Shown: positions 48,584 through 56,095 of the stretch, piece by piece
Position numbering within the stretch: the first letter of the stretch is position 1
Layout: each line of letters starts with the position of its first letter
Assembly (NCBI GenBank): GCA_964592645.1
Contig: CAZQFV010000005.1
Location: 62,001 to 126,000 of the forward strand
Reading direction: 5' to 3'
Length of the DNA: 64,000 nucleotides
Origin: CAZQFV01 sp964592645
GTDB lineage: Bacteria; Chloroflexota; Chloroflexia; DTKN01
The notes under the pieces: generated by a model
What the model was told of the DNA's origin: nothing
What the model saw: only the letters and a program-made list of their open reading frames with translations
The model's database searches: none
Position numbers and translations under genes: made by a program

Positions 48584-49587
48584 AGGCGACCTCCTCTGCG
48601 CAGGGCAATGTGCAGGATGCGCTCGATCATGCCGGTAAAGGTATAGCCGAGGCGCGTGGCGGCGCGAAAGTAGCCGGCGTCGGGGGCCAGGTTGGGGTTC
48701 TCGTTGACCTCCAGGACGTAGGGGACGCCGTCGCGGTAACGCATATCGATGCGCCCGTAATCGCGCAGCGCGAGGGCCCGGTAGGCCCGGGAGGCCGTCT
48801 CCAAGATGCGCTGGCGCGACTCCTCGTCGACGACGGCCGGGCAGATCACCGGGGTGGAGCGGTAGTAGAACGAGTCCTCCACCCACTTGGACTCGTAGGT
48901 CAGGAACTGGCGCAGGGGATCGGGGATGGCCGAGTAGTCGATCTCGGCCAGCGGCAGCGGCTCGGGCGGATCGTTGCCCCAGAAGGCGGCGTTGAACTCG
49001 CGCCCGATGATATACTCCTCCACCAGGGCCGGCTGACGGTAGTTCCTCAGGACATAGTCGACCCGCGCGTGCAGGTCGCGGAGGTCCAGGACGACCGAGT
49101 CCAGGGTGATGCCCGTGCTGGCGTCCTCGGACAGCGGTTTGACGATCACCGGGAAGCGCAGCTCGAACGGCTCGTCGGGGCGCTGGTAGACCTGGAACGG
49201 CGGAGTGGCTACGCCGGCGGCCAGCAGGAGCTCCTTGGCCCGGCCCTTGTCCATGCAGTTGGCGATGGTCCCGGCGGTGGACCCGGTGTGGTCGAATCCC
49301 AGGTCCGCGATGCGTCTGGCGACGCGGACGGCCCCCAGGTTTTCGCCGCCAAAGGCTTCGCAGAGGTTAAAGATAAAGGTAGAGGCCGGGGAAAAGGGGG
49401 CCAGTTGGGTGTCGATCTCGGACAGCTCTTGGCGGATCGGCAGCCGGGTGACCGGGTAGCCCAACTCCTCCAGGCCGGCGGCGATGGCCTGGGCGGTGCG
49501 CGTGGTCTCTTGCTCGGCGATCAGGTCGATGGCTTCTCCCTTGGCGAGCTTTTCCTCGGCATTGTAGAGCACGACGATGTGGACCAT
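48580..49587 (-). CDS. D-Ala-D-Ala-ligase-like ATP-grasp enzyme (second copy)
   Basis: The 335-residue protein has an N-terminal Rossmann-like region ending FNLCEAFGGENLGA. The ATP-grasp core follows: FPVIVKPLSEDASTGI (ATP-binding Lys and Gly-rich loop), VEEYIIGREFNAAFWG and DYGRIDMRY. The C-terminal metal motif is LEVNENPNLAPDAGY. The pattern is that of D-alanine-D-alanine ligases, but the organisation beside KamA makes cell-wall synthesis unlikely as the role. A carboxylate-amine or amino-acid ligase activity is the family expectation. It lies 34 bp after its paralogue. Confidence 0.88.
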   Translation of the reverse strand: MVHIVVLYNAEEKLAKGEAIDLIAEQETTRTAQAIAAGLEELGYPVTRLPIRQELSEIDTQLAPFSPASTFIFNLCEAFGGENLGAVRVARRIADLGFDHTGSTAGTIANCMDKGRAKELLLAAGVATPPFQVYQRPDEPFELRFPVIVKPLSEDASTGITLDSVVLDLRDLHARVDYVLRNYRQPALVEEYIIGREFNAAFWGNDPPEPLPLAEIDYSAIPDPLRQFLTYESKWVEDSFYYRSTPVICPAVVDEESRQRILETASRAYRALALRDYGRIDMRYRDGVPYVLEVNENPNLAPDAGYFRAATRLGYTFTGMIERILHIALRRGGRL

Positions 49588-49621
49588 GGAGTATGCTCCG
49601 TCTCGCGGCGCCGCATCGACC

Positions 49622-50677
49622 TTACGGCAGCAGGTTGTACCGCCGCCGGGCCAGGTCCAGGATCTCGTTCACCAGGGTGGCATAGGGGAAACCCTCGGCG
49701 TTGGCGGCGATGCAGATGTCGCTCAGCTTGGGGTTCAGTCCGGGCAGGGTGTTGATCTCCAGCAGGTAGGGCCGGCCGTCCGGACCGAGGCGAAAGTCCA
49801 CCCGCCCCACGTCGAGGGCCCCGATGGCCATCAGGGCCTGGGTCGCCAGCCGGCCCAGCTCGGCGGCCAGCCCCGCGGGGATGTCGGCCGGGCAGAGGTA
49901 GAGCGGCGCGCCGTCCTCACCTGGGTAGAACGACTTGGCCGTGTAGTTGTACAGCCCCTCGCTCGTCACCTGGGAGTCGATCTCCAGCACCGGGAACAGG
50001 TGCAGGCCGTCTTCGCCGTAGATGGCGCGGGGCAGTGTCCCCGGCGGCAGGTAGGGGTTGCCCAGAAAGCCCAGGGTAAACTCGCGCCCGGTGAGAAAGG
50101 TCTCTACCAGGGCCGGCTCGCGGTAGCTGTGGATGATCCAGTTGGCCTGCTCCCGCAGGGCCGCTTCGTCCCGAACCACCGACTTGGCCCCGATGCCCAT
50201 GCCCGAGCCCTCGCGCACCGGCTTGACAAAGAGCGGAAAGTCCATGGCGGGATCAAGGGGCTCGTCGCCGCGCCGGAACACCTGGAACGGGGCGGTCGGC
50301 AGGCCGACGTCTCGCCAGATGCGCTTGGTGATGGCTTTGTCCAGGGAGATGGCGTGCGCCAACACCTTGGAGCCGGTGTAGGGGATGCCCAGCATCTCCA
50401 GCAGGGCCGGCACCTGGGCCTCGCGGGAGTCGCCGCCCAGCCCCTCGGCGATGTTGAAGCAGATGTCCACCTGGGCGCGGCGGACGGAATCGGGCAGCGC
50501 GGCGTCGGCCTCCAGGGGGACAACTTGGTGTCCCCCGGCGTGCAGCGCCGCGGCCAGCGCCTCCACCGTCTCCTCGGAGTCGAGCTCGGCCAGGGCGTCC
50601 GGGGGCGCGTCCGGGTCCGCCGCAACGCTGTGCTTCAGGTTAAAGAGCAGCGCTACGCGCAGATGCTTCTTGCCCAT
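49622..50677 (-). CDS. D-Ala-D-Ala-ligase-like ATP-grasp enzyme (first copy)
   Basis: The 351-residue protein is clearly related to the next ATP-grasp protein. It reads FNIAEGLGGDSREAQVPALLEMLGIPYTGS, FPLFVKPVREGSGMGIG, VETFLTGREFTLGFLGN, DVGRVDFRLGPDGRPYLLEINTLPGLNPKLSD. Motifs of the D-Ala-D-Ala ligase fold are complete, so it should be an active ligase. It begins 3 bp after the aminomutase gene stop. Two paralogous ligases in tandem after a lysine aminomutase suggest successive condensation steps on a beta-amino acid or on the LysW-like carrier. Confidence 0.88.
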   Translation of the reverse strand: MGKKHLRVALLFNLKHSVAADPDAPPDALAELDSEETVEALAAALHAGGHQVVPLEADAALPDSVRRAQVDICFNIAEGLGGDSREAQVPALLEMLGIPYTGSKVLAHAISLDKAITKRIWRDVGLPTAPFQVFRRGDEPLDPAMDFPLFVKPVREGSGMGIGAKSVVRDEAALREQANWIIHSYREPALVETFLTGREFTLGFLGNPYLPPGTLPRAIYGEDGLHLFPVLEIDSQVTSEGLYNYTAKSFYPGEDGAPLYLCPADIPAGLAAELGRLATQALMAIGALDVGRVDFRLGPDGRPYLLEINTLPGLNPKLSDICIAANAEGFPYATLVNEILDLARRRYNLLP

Positions 50678-50680
50678 CGG

Positions 50681-52027
50681 CTACCTCCGATCGCGCTCCA
50701 CGGTGACGGCGGAGTTGGGGACTTCCATGGCCAGCCGCTCCCGGCGGTGCACCTCTTCCCAGTGCTCGGGGGCGATGCTCCGCTGGCGGTGGGCCAGCAG
50801 GCCGGCCACCCCTTCCTGCCCCCCCTCGCCATGGCGGGCCCGGCAGTAGGCGCAGGTGCTGGGGTCGTGGCGTTTGTACTCTGCCGGCTGGGCGTAAGTG
50901 GTGATAAAACCCTCGTAGTTGCGCACGACCACCTGGCTGTCGGACATCGTGATCAGGTAGTTGGGCAGGAGGGGAACCTTGCCGCCGCCCTCCGGCGCGT
51001 CCAGCGTGTAGGTCGGAATGGCGAACCCCGAGGTGTGCCCCCGCAGCGCCTCCATGATCTCCAGCCCCTTGGCCACGGGCGTGCGAAAGTGGCTGGCGCC
51101 GCGCACCAGATCGCACTGGTACAGGTAGTACGGCCGGACGCGGTTGCGCACCAGCTTGTGCACCAGTGCCTTCATGATGTTGGGACAGTCGTTGATCCCG
51201 GCCAACAGCACCGACTGGCTGCCCAGGGGGATGCCGGCATCGGCCAGGCGCGCCAGGGCGACCTCCACCTCCGGCGTGATCTCCCGCGGATGGTTGAAGT
51301 GGATGTTCATCCACAGGGGATGGTAGCGGCGCAGCATGGCCACCAGGTCGGGGGTGATGCGCTGCGGCAAAAAGACCGGCGTGCGCGTGCCGATGCGCAC
51401 GACCTCGACATGCGGGATCTGCCGCAGGCGGCGCAAGAGGTCTTCCAGCACGGCCTGGTTCATCAGCAGCGGGTCGCCGCCCGAAAGCAGCACGTCGCGC
51501 ACCTGCGGGTTCGCGGCGATGTAGGCGATCTGCCGCTCGTAGTTGGCCCGGTTGAACGGGGCGTGAGCGTCGCCGACGACCCGGCTGCGCGTGCAGAAGC
51601 GGCAGTAGGCGGCGCAGTGCGCCGTCACCAGCATCAGCACGCGGTCGGGGTAGCGGTGCACGAGCCCGGGGACCGGCGAATGGGCGTCCTCGTTGAGCGA
51701 GTCGGCCATGTCGTCTTCGTCGGGGGCCAGCTCCTGCGCCGTCGGCACCACCTGCCGGCGGATCGGGCAGTTGGGGTCATGGGGGTCCATCAGGCTGGCG
51801 AAGTAGGGCGGGATGTCGACATGGAAATGCCCGGGCGCCTCCAGACCTTCCCGCTCTGCGGGGGTCAGGCGGATGACCTTTTCTAGTTCGGCGGCAGTGT
51901 GGATACGGTGGGCGAGCTGCCAGCGCCAGTCATTCCACTGGGCGAGGGGAACCTGCTCCCACGGAGCAGGAGGCGTACGTTGACCGGGAGGGTCCTCGAG
52001 TTCGGGGGTCAACTCCAGTTCCGGCAT
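50681..52027 (-). CDS. Lysine 2,3-aminomutase family radical SAM enzyme
   Basis: The 448-residue protein has the radical SAM cysteines C138-x3-C142-x2-C145 (CAAYCRFC), PLP Lys350 in GGGKVPLLPNY, and Asp306 (YQCDLVRGASHFR) and Asp343 (TLDAPEGGGK). The intervals 306-343-350 equal those of Asp293, Asp330 and Lys337 in clostridial lysine 2,3-aminomutase. This favours lysine as substrate over glutamate. The product would be L-beta-lysine. ATG 52027 follows AAAGGAGG, with an 11-bp spacing that is rather long. The frame is open upstream to 52111, but those codons overlap the gene before it. It lies 77 bp downstream of the LysW-like gene. Confidence 0.87.
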   Translation of the reverse strand: MPELELTPELEDPPGQRTPPAPWEQVPLAQWNDWRWQLAHRIHTAAELEKVIRLTPAEREGLEAPGHFHVDIPPYFASLMDPHDPNCPIRRQVVPTAQELAPDEDDMADSLNEDAHSPVPGLVHRYPDRVLMLVTAHCAAYCRFCTRSRVVGDAHAPFNRANYERQIAYIAANPQVRDVLLSGGDPLLMNQAVLEDLLRRLRQIPHVEVVRIGTRTPVFLPQRITPDLVAMLRRYHPLWMNIHFNHPREITPEVEVALARLADAGIPLGSQSVLLAGINDCPNIMKALVHKLVRNRVRPYYLYQCDLVRGASHFRTPVAKGLEIMEALRGHTSGFAIPTYTLDAPEGGGKVPLLPNYLITMSDSQVVVRNYEGFITTYAQPAEYKRHDPSTCAYCRARHGEGGQEGVAGLLAHRQRSIAPEHWEEVHRRERLAMEVPNSAVTVERDRR

Positions 52028-52104
52028 TTGGGCTGTTTCCTCCTTTTTGTTTGTAATATTTTTCCCGGCCCTGCGCGGCGGGTTCCGGGAGCGGCACCCT
52101 TTTC

Positions 52105-52293
52105 TTAACAAGATCCCGTTTCTTCCCAGAGCTCAAAGAGCTGGGGCTCGGTGTAGGCCCAGTCCAACTCCAGCGGCTCCAGGTTGAGCACTTCCAGCTT
52201 GGCCCGGCAGTTGGGGCAAGTGAGGCGCTGCCCTTCCTCGGGGTCGTCCAGCTCCAGGGTCTGTCCGCAATCCGGACATGAAGCCACTACCAT
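52105..52293 (-). CDS. LysW-like zinc-ribbon carrier protein with C-terminal Cys
   Basis: The 62-residue protein has a CPDC...CPNC zinc ribbon (Cys6, 9, 26, 29), followed by KLEVLNLEPLEL. The whole first 45 residues follow the pattern of LysW, the amino-group carrier of LysX-type lysine biosynthesis (CPECG...PE.G...C..C...LEV..L.PL.L). LysW ends in EDWGE, whose last Glu is the attachment site. Here the related region reads ELWEE but is followed by TGSC, so the chain ends in Cys62. The start at ATG 52293 is chosen because the possible -10 box (52354-52349) covers the upstream ATG. It opens the operon of the aminomutase, two ATP-grasp enzymes and GNAT. Confidence 0.72.
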   Translation of the reverse strand: MVVASCPDCGQTLELDDPEEGQRLTCPNCRAKLEVLNLEPLELDWAYTEPQLFELWEETGSC

Positions 52294-52348
52294 TTCGTGC
52301 AACCTCTTGGCCGGGGGCCCAAGATGGGGCCTCTTGGATACGGCGTGT

Positions 52349-52354
52349 ATCATA
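52349..52354 (-). promoter_or_regulatory. Possible -10 box of the LysW-like/KamA operon
   Basis: TATGAT at 52354-52349; no good -35 box at 16-18 bp. The 179-bp gap to the upstream regulator gene has no other clear signal. Confidence 0.35.
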
Positions 52355-52472
52355 ACACGGGCATGTATAAATGGGGTAGAAAAAGTGTACGAAATGTGTG
52401 CAAAATGGGGAAACGGTCTGTAATTTTTCGCAGGTTGGCGGGGAAGCGAGGATACGGCCTTCTGGGGCCGGC

Positions 52473-53147
52473 CTATTCCCCGAAGCGGTAGCCCAACCCG
52501 GCGACCGTCAGGATGTAGCGCGGCGCGCGCGGGTCTTTTTCCACCTTGCTGCGCAGGCGGCTGACCAGGCCGCGCACCAGCTCGGGGTCCACGTCCTCGC
52601 TATAGCCCCAGACAAGCTCGATGATGCGCTCGGTGGGCAGGACCTGGCCGCGGTTGATCATCAGCAGGTGCAGGAGGCGGAACTCGAGGTGGGTCAGGCG
52701 GCAGGGTGGCCGGCCCTCGACCTCCACGGTGCGGGTAGCGGGGTCCAGCGTCAATCCGCCGATGCTCAGGGTGGGCAGGCTAAAGACCTGGATACCGCCG
52801 GCCCGGCGCAGCAGCGAGCGCACCCGGGCGATCAGCAGGCGGGCGCTATAGGGGCGGGCAAAGACGCGGTCGGTGCCGGCCTCGTGTAGGTCATAGTGCA
52901 GGTGTTCGTCGATCGAGTCGGTGATCAGGATGAGGGGGACCTCGGTTTCGGCGCGGATGCGGTTGACTTGCGCCAGGGGGGCGGGCTTGGACAAGCAGGC
53001 CAGGACCATGTCGGCCGGCCGGCCGCTCCAGCTATGCATGGCCTGCTCCAGGTCGCTGGAGGTGGTCACCGCCAGGCCGGCCCGCTGCAGCACGAGTGAG
53101 AGGATGGCCGTCTCGTCGGGGTCGTCGCAGATCAGAAGCGCGTACAT
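52473..53147 (-). CDS. OmpR-type regulator with pseudo-receiver domain
   Basis: The 224-residue protein has a receiver-like domain and a winged-helix output domain (LTHLEFRLLHLLMINRGQVLPTERI, then ELVRGLVSRLRSKVEKDP). In the receiver the Asp pair (Asp8, Asp9) is kept. The position of the phosphorylated Asp is Cys51 (MVLACLSKP), and the conserved Lys is Arg in FARPYS. It therefore probably works without phosphorylation, or senses another signal. ATG 53147 has GGAGG five bases upstream. No kinase gene adjoins. It lies immediately upstream of the LysW-like operon on the same strand. Confidence 0.85.
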   Translation of the reverse strand: MYALLICDDPDETAILSLVLQRAGLAVTTSSDLEQAMHSWSGRPADMVLACLSKPAPLAQVNRIRAETEVPLILITDSIDEHLHYDLHEAGTDRVFARPYSARLLIARVRSLLRRAGGIQVFSLPTLSIGGLTLDPATRTVEVEGRPPCRLTHLEFRLLHLLMINRGQVLPTERIIELVWGYSEDVDPELVRGLVSRLRSKVEKDPRAPRYILTVAGLGYRFGE

Positions 53148-53195
53148 GCCCGCCTCCACAACGGAATGCCGGTGCTGTATCGCGCCGGCCGTTCC

Positions 53196-53224
53196 ATTAT
53201 AGCGCAGAAGGCGGTTTTTGTCCA
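53196..53224 (-). promoter_or_regulatory. Sigma70 promoter for the pseudo-receiver regulator
   Basis: TGGACA (53224-53219), 17 bp, TATAAT (53201-53196). Confidence 0.72.
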
Positions 53225-53267
53225 AAGGGGCGCCTGGGGGCTCGCCCGCTTTGCCCCTCGGTGAATG

Positions 53268-53276
53268 TGGTATAAT
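53268..53276 (+). promoter_or_regulatory. Extended -10 promoter for the conserved unknown gene
   Basis: TGG and TATAAT at 53271-53276. A TTGCCC at 53251 is only 14 bp upstream, too close for a normal -35. Confidence 0.55.
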
Positions 53277-53327
53277 GGTCTCGACGAGGCCGGCCGTTCG
53301 GGATGTTGGCCCGTAAGGAGGCGAACC

Positions 53328-54230
53328 ATGAAGCGGGCCGTCAGCATCAGCCTGGGCAGCTTCCAGCGCGACAAGCAGGTGACCATCACCCTGTTCGGTG
53401 AGGAGGTCTCCCTGGAGCGCATCGGGACGGACGGCGATGTGCAAAAGGCCATTGCCCTCTACCGGGAGCTGGACGGCCAGGTGGACGCCCTGGGTGTGGG
53501 CGGCATCGATCTGGGGATGACCTTTGCCGGCCGCTACTATCCCCTGCGCGACGCCCAGCGCCTGGTCGCCGATGTCAAACGGACCCCGGTGGTCGACGGC
53601 GGCGGCCTGAAGCAGACCCTGGAGCGGGGCATCGCCCAGTTCATCGAGCGCGAGATCGGGGCGCAGGTTCAGCCCAAGCGCGTGCTCATCTGCACCGGCG
53701 TCGACCGCTACGGCAGCGCCCTCTCCTTCCACGAGGCCGGCTACCAGACGCTCTTTGGTGATTTTGGCTTTGCCCTGGGGCTGCCGATCCCTTTGCGCTC
53801 CCTGGCCGCCCTGCACCTCGTCGGCCGCCTCCTCCTGCCCATCGTCAGCCGCATGCCGCTGGACTCGCTCTATCCCACCGGCGAGAAGCAGGAAAAGATC
53901 GTCCCGCGCTTCGGCTCCTGGTACGCCTGGGCCACCGTCGTCAGCGGCGACTGCCTGTACATCAAGCGCCACATGCCCGAGAGGCTGGAGGGCAAGGTGA
54001 TCGCCACCAACACCACCACGCCCGCCGATGTCGAGGCCTTTCGGCGGCGCGGGGTGCGCTACCTGGTCACCTCGACGCCGCCTTTCGAGGGCCGCTCCTT
54101 CGGCACGAACCTGATGGAGGCGGCGCTGGTGGCCGTGGCCGGCAAGGGCCGGCCGCTCACGCTGGAGGAGCTGCAGGAGATGCTGCGGCAGCTCCGCTTT
54201 CAGCCGACCGTGCAGCGCCTGAACCCATAG
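53328..54230 (+). CDS. Conserved protein of unknown function (often labelled quinate 5-dehydrogenase)
   Basis: The 300-residue soluble protein starts MKRAVSISLGSFQRDKQV and has ERIGTDGDVQKAI, ALGVGGIDL, RTPVVDGGGLKQTLE, LICTGVDRYG and a C-terminal YLVTSTPPFEGRSFGTNLMEA segment. The same set of motifs occurs in a widely conserved family, which I recall being labelled quinate 5-dehydrogenase in some annotations. No nucleotide-binding GxGxxG or other dehydrogenase mark is seen, so I would not accept that name. ATG 53328 is preceded by AAGGAGG. It is followed 9 bp later by a nucleotidyltransferase gene. The function is unknown. Confidence 0.8.
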   Translation: MKRAVSISLGSFQRDKQVTITLFGEEVSLERIGTDGDVQKAIALYRELDGQVDALGVGGIDLGMTFAGRYYPLRDAQRLVADVKRTPVVDGGGLKQTLERGIAQFIEREIGAQVQPKRVLICTGVDRYGSALSFHEAGYQTLFGDFGFALGLPIPLRSLAALHLVGRLLLPIVSRMPLDSLYPTGEKQEKIVPRFGSWYAWATVVSGDCLYIKRHMPERLEGKVIATNTTTPADVEAFRRRGVRYLVTSTPPFEGRSFGTNLMEAALVAVAGKGRPLTLEELQEMLRQLRFQPTVQRLNP

Positions 54231-54239
54231 AGGATCGAG

Positions 54240-55046
54240 ATGAGCAGCCCGCGCACCGTGATCGCCATCGTCGGCGCCGGCCAGAGCCCCCGCGAGGCCG
54301 ACCTGCTGGCCGAGCACACCCAAGGGCGGCCGAAGGCCCTCCTGCCCATCGCCGGCCGGCCGATGATCGTCCACGTGGTGGAGTCCCTGGCCGGCGCGCG
54401 CCACGTGCGGCGCGTTGTCGTTATCGCCCTGGACCCGGCGCAGGAAGTGCCCTTTCCTGTGCCGGTCGACTACCTGCCCGATGCCGGGAGCCTCTTTGCC
54501 AATGCCGAGGCCGGCTTCGATTACACCCGCCGGCGCTTCCCCGGCCTGGACGCGGCGCTGTGGTGCAGCGCCGATATCCCCCTGATCACGCCGGCCGTGG
54601 TGGATGGGTTCATCGAGGAGTGCTTGGCGAGCGACGCCGACATGTACTACCCGGTGGTGGAACGCGCCGTCATGGAGGGGCGGTTTCCCGGATCGCGCCG
54701 CAGCTATGTTCACCTGCGGGAGGGCGATTTCTGCGGCGGCGACATGCTGCTCCTGCGCCCCTCCCTGACGGTGCAGCAGCGCGAGACGCTGCGCAGCCTG
54801 GTGGGGGCGCGCAAGGGCGCGCTGCAGCAGGCCCACGCCGTCGGCCTGGACCTGCTGCTAAAGTTGCTGCTGCGCCGCCTCTCCCTGGCCGAGGCCGAGC
54901 AGCGGGTAGCCCGGGCGCTGGGGGTGCGGGGGCGGGTGGTGGTCTGTCCCTGGGCCGAGATCGCCATGGATGTGGACAAGCCGTTCCAGTTGGAGCTGGT
55001 GCGCCGGGAGCTGGAGGCCGGCCCCGGCCTCCAGAGGCAGGGGTAG
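54240..55046 (+). CDS. Nucleotidyltransferase family protein (MobA-like)
   Basis: The 268-residue protein has the NTP-transferase N-terminal pattern VGAG-x-x... followed by GRPKALLPIAGRPMI. This matches the GxGxR/S...PKxLxPxxGxPxI sugar-nucleotide and MobA-like signature. CSADIPLITPAVV has the metal-binding Asp (DxP), and a C-terminal AEIAMDVDKPFQLE carries a second Asp. It should transfer a nucleotide to a phosphorylated substrate, which cannot be named. It lies between the unknown conserved gene and a PAP2 phosphatase gene, so the three may form a small pathway. Gaps are 9 and 2 bp. Confidence 0.8.
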   Translation: MSSPRTVIAIVGAGQSPREADLLAEHTQGRPKALLPIAGRPMIVHVVESLAGARHVRRVVVIALDPAQEVPFPVPVDYLPDAGSLFANAEAGFDYTRRRFPGLDAALWCSADIPLITPAVVDGFIEECLASDADMYYPVVERAVMEGRFPGSRRSYVHLREGDFCGGDMLLLRPSLTVQQRETLRSLVGARKGALQQAHAVGLDLLLKLLLRRLSLAEAEQRVARALGVRGRVVVCPWAEIAMDVDKPFQLELVRRELEAGPGLQRQG

Positions 55047-55048
55047 CG

Positions 55049-55576
55049 ATGTTGCTGCTGGCGCGGCTCGCCGCGTTGGACGAGCGCCTCTCGGCCGGCC
55101 TGTCGCTGGGGCCGCGGGTGCGGGTTGGGCGGCTGGTGGCGCTGGTCGCAGCCCACAGCGGCGACAGCCTGCTGGCGCTGATCGCCGCCGGGGCGGCGCT
55201 GGTGTGGGGCGGGCCGGCGGGGTGGGCGCTGGCGCTGCGCCTGGTCGTGGGCACGGTGGCGGCCGGCGCGCTGGCGGCGGTGTTGAAGCGCCTGATCGGG
55301 CGGCGGCGGCCGGCCGGCGCACGCGGGGCGCTCTACGCCTCGTTCGACCGCCACGGGTTCCCCTCGGGCCATGCCACGCGCGGCGCCGCCCTGGTGGTGC
55401 TGGTGGCGCCGTTGTTCCTGCCCTGGGGGCCGGCCGTCCTCCTGCCCTGGGCCGGCCTGGTGGGCTGGGCGCGCACCGCCCTGGGCATCCACTACGTCTC
55501 GGACATCGTGGGGGGCTGGGCCATCGGGGCGGCGGTGGGCGCGGTCGCCCTGCTGGTGCTGCGCGGCGTGGCCTAG
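55049..55576 (+). CDS. PAP2-family membrane phosphatase
   Basis: The 175-residue membrane protein has the three PAP2 motifs: KRLIGRRRP (motif 1), PSGHA (motif 2) and RTALGIHYVSDIVGG (motif 3 with catalytic His). It has four or five hydrophobic segments. It should dephosphorylate a lipid phosphate or polyprenyl diphosphate at the membrane. Undecaprenyl or phosphatidate-type substrates are known for the family. The ATG at 55049 follows AGAGG and lies 2 bp after the nucleotidyltransferase stop. The gap 55577-55734 shows only a weak GCCCTT-GA-AAGGGC hairpin. Confidence 0.86.
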   Translation: MLLLARLAALDERLSAGLSLGPRVRVGRLVALVAAHSGDSLLALIAAGAALVWGGPAGWALALRLVVGTVAAGALAAVLKRLIGRRRPAGARGALYASFDRHGFPSGHATRGAALVVLVAPLFLPWGPAVLLPWAGLVGWARTALGIHYVSDIVGGWAIGAAVGAVALLVLRGVA

Positions 55577-55734
55577 CGCCCTTGAAAGGGCACCGGCGCA
55601 CCGCCGATCACCTCGCCCCGAACTCGCTCCCGCAGGCCCTGGATGATCTGCGCCGTCCTTTTTGCGTTATCTGCTTTGCCCATCTTGTCCTGCTATGGTT
55701 CTCCCGCCGGATGAGCGGGGCCCCGCCGACCCGT

Positions 55735-55920
55735 CTACCCGCGCCCGCGGATGATGATCTGCGGGTCGGGGTTCTGGGGGCCGCCGCATTCGGGGGTGTA
55801 GCAGGTGGACTCCAGGAACTGGCACTTTTTGTTGCAAGCCGGACATGTCTCCGGGGGCATGGCCGCCTGGAGCGTGTAGCGGCACTCGGAACAGGTCCAC
55901 CAGGGTTGCTGCTCGGACAT
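55735..55920 (-). CDS. Small rubredoxin-like zinc-ribbon protein
   Basis: The 61-residue protein has WTCSECRYTLQAAMPPETCPACNKKCQF and then TCYTPECGGPQNPDPQIII. This is two CxxC pairs of a zinc-ribbon/rubredoxin type, followed by a further Cys-rich motif with TCYTPECGGP. Similar short proteins are frequent in anaerobes, but their role is unclear. ATG 55920 has AGGAGG six bases upstream. A promoter is recognisable just before it. It is probably a single gene. Confidence 0.82.
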   Translation of the reverse strand: MSEQQPWWTCSECRYTLQAAMPPETCPACNKKCQFLESTCYTPECGGPQNPDPQIIIRGRG

Positions 55921-55972
55921 TGTTGGCCTCCTGATATGCTCGATCAGGGGCCCCGCGGGCCCCGCAGACCCT

Positions 55973-56001
55973 ATCCTATCCGATCTTGAGCGAAAAGACA
56001 A
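55973..56001 (-). promoter_or_regulatory. Promoter for the zinc-ribbon gene
   Basis: TTGTCT (56001-55996), 17 bp, TAGGAT (55978-55973). Confidence 0.55.
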
Positions 56002-56095
56002 GGGCGCTGGAGCACATTTGGACTCCACTTCGGGTGGATAGGTCGGAACGGCATAGCGGCCCATCCGGGGGCGTGCCGGCGCCGCCGGTGAGCAG

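Noticed and set aside
49577..51886. 769-residue open frame on the plus strand
   Set aside because: Antisense to the ATP-grasp and aminomutase genes; composition is that of a shadow.
55577..55734. GCCCTT-GA-AAGGGC as a terminator after the PAP2 gene
   Set aside because: A 6-bp stem with a 2-nt loop is too tight and lacks a U-tract.
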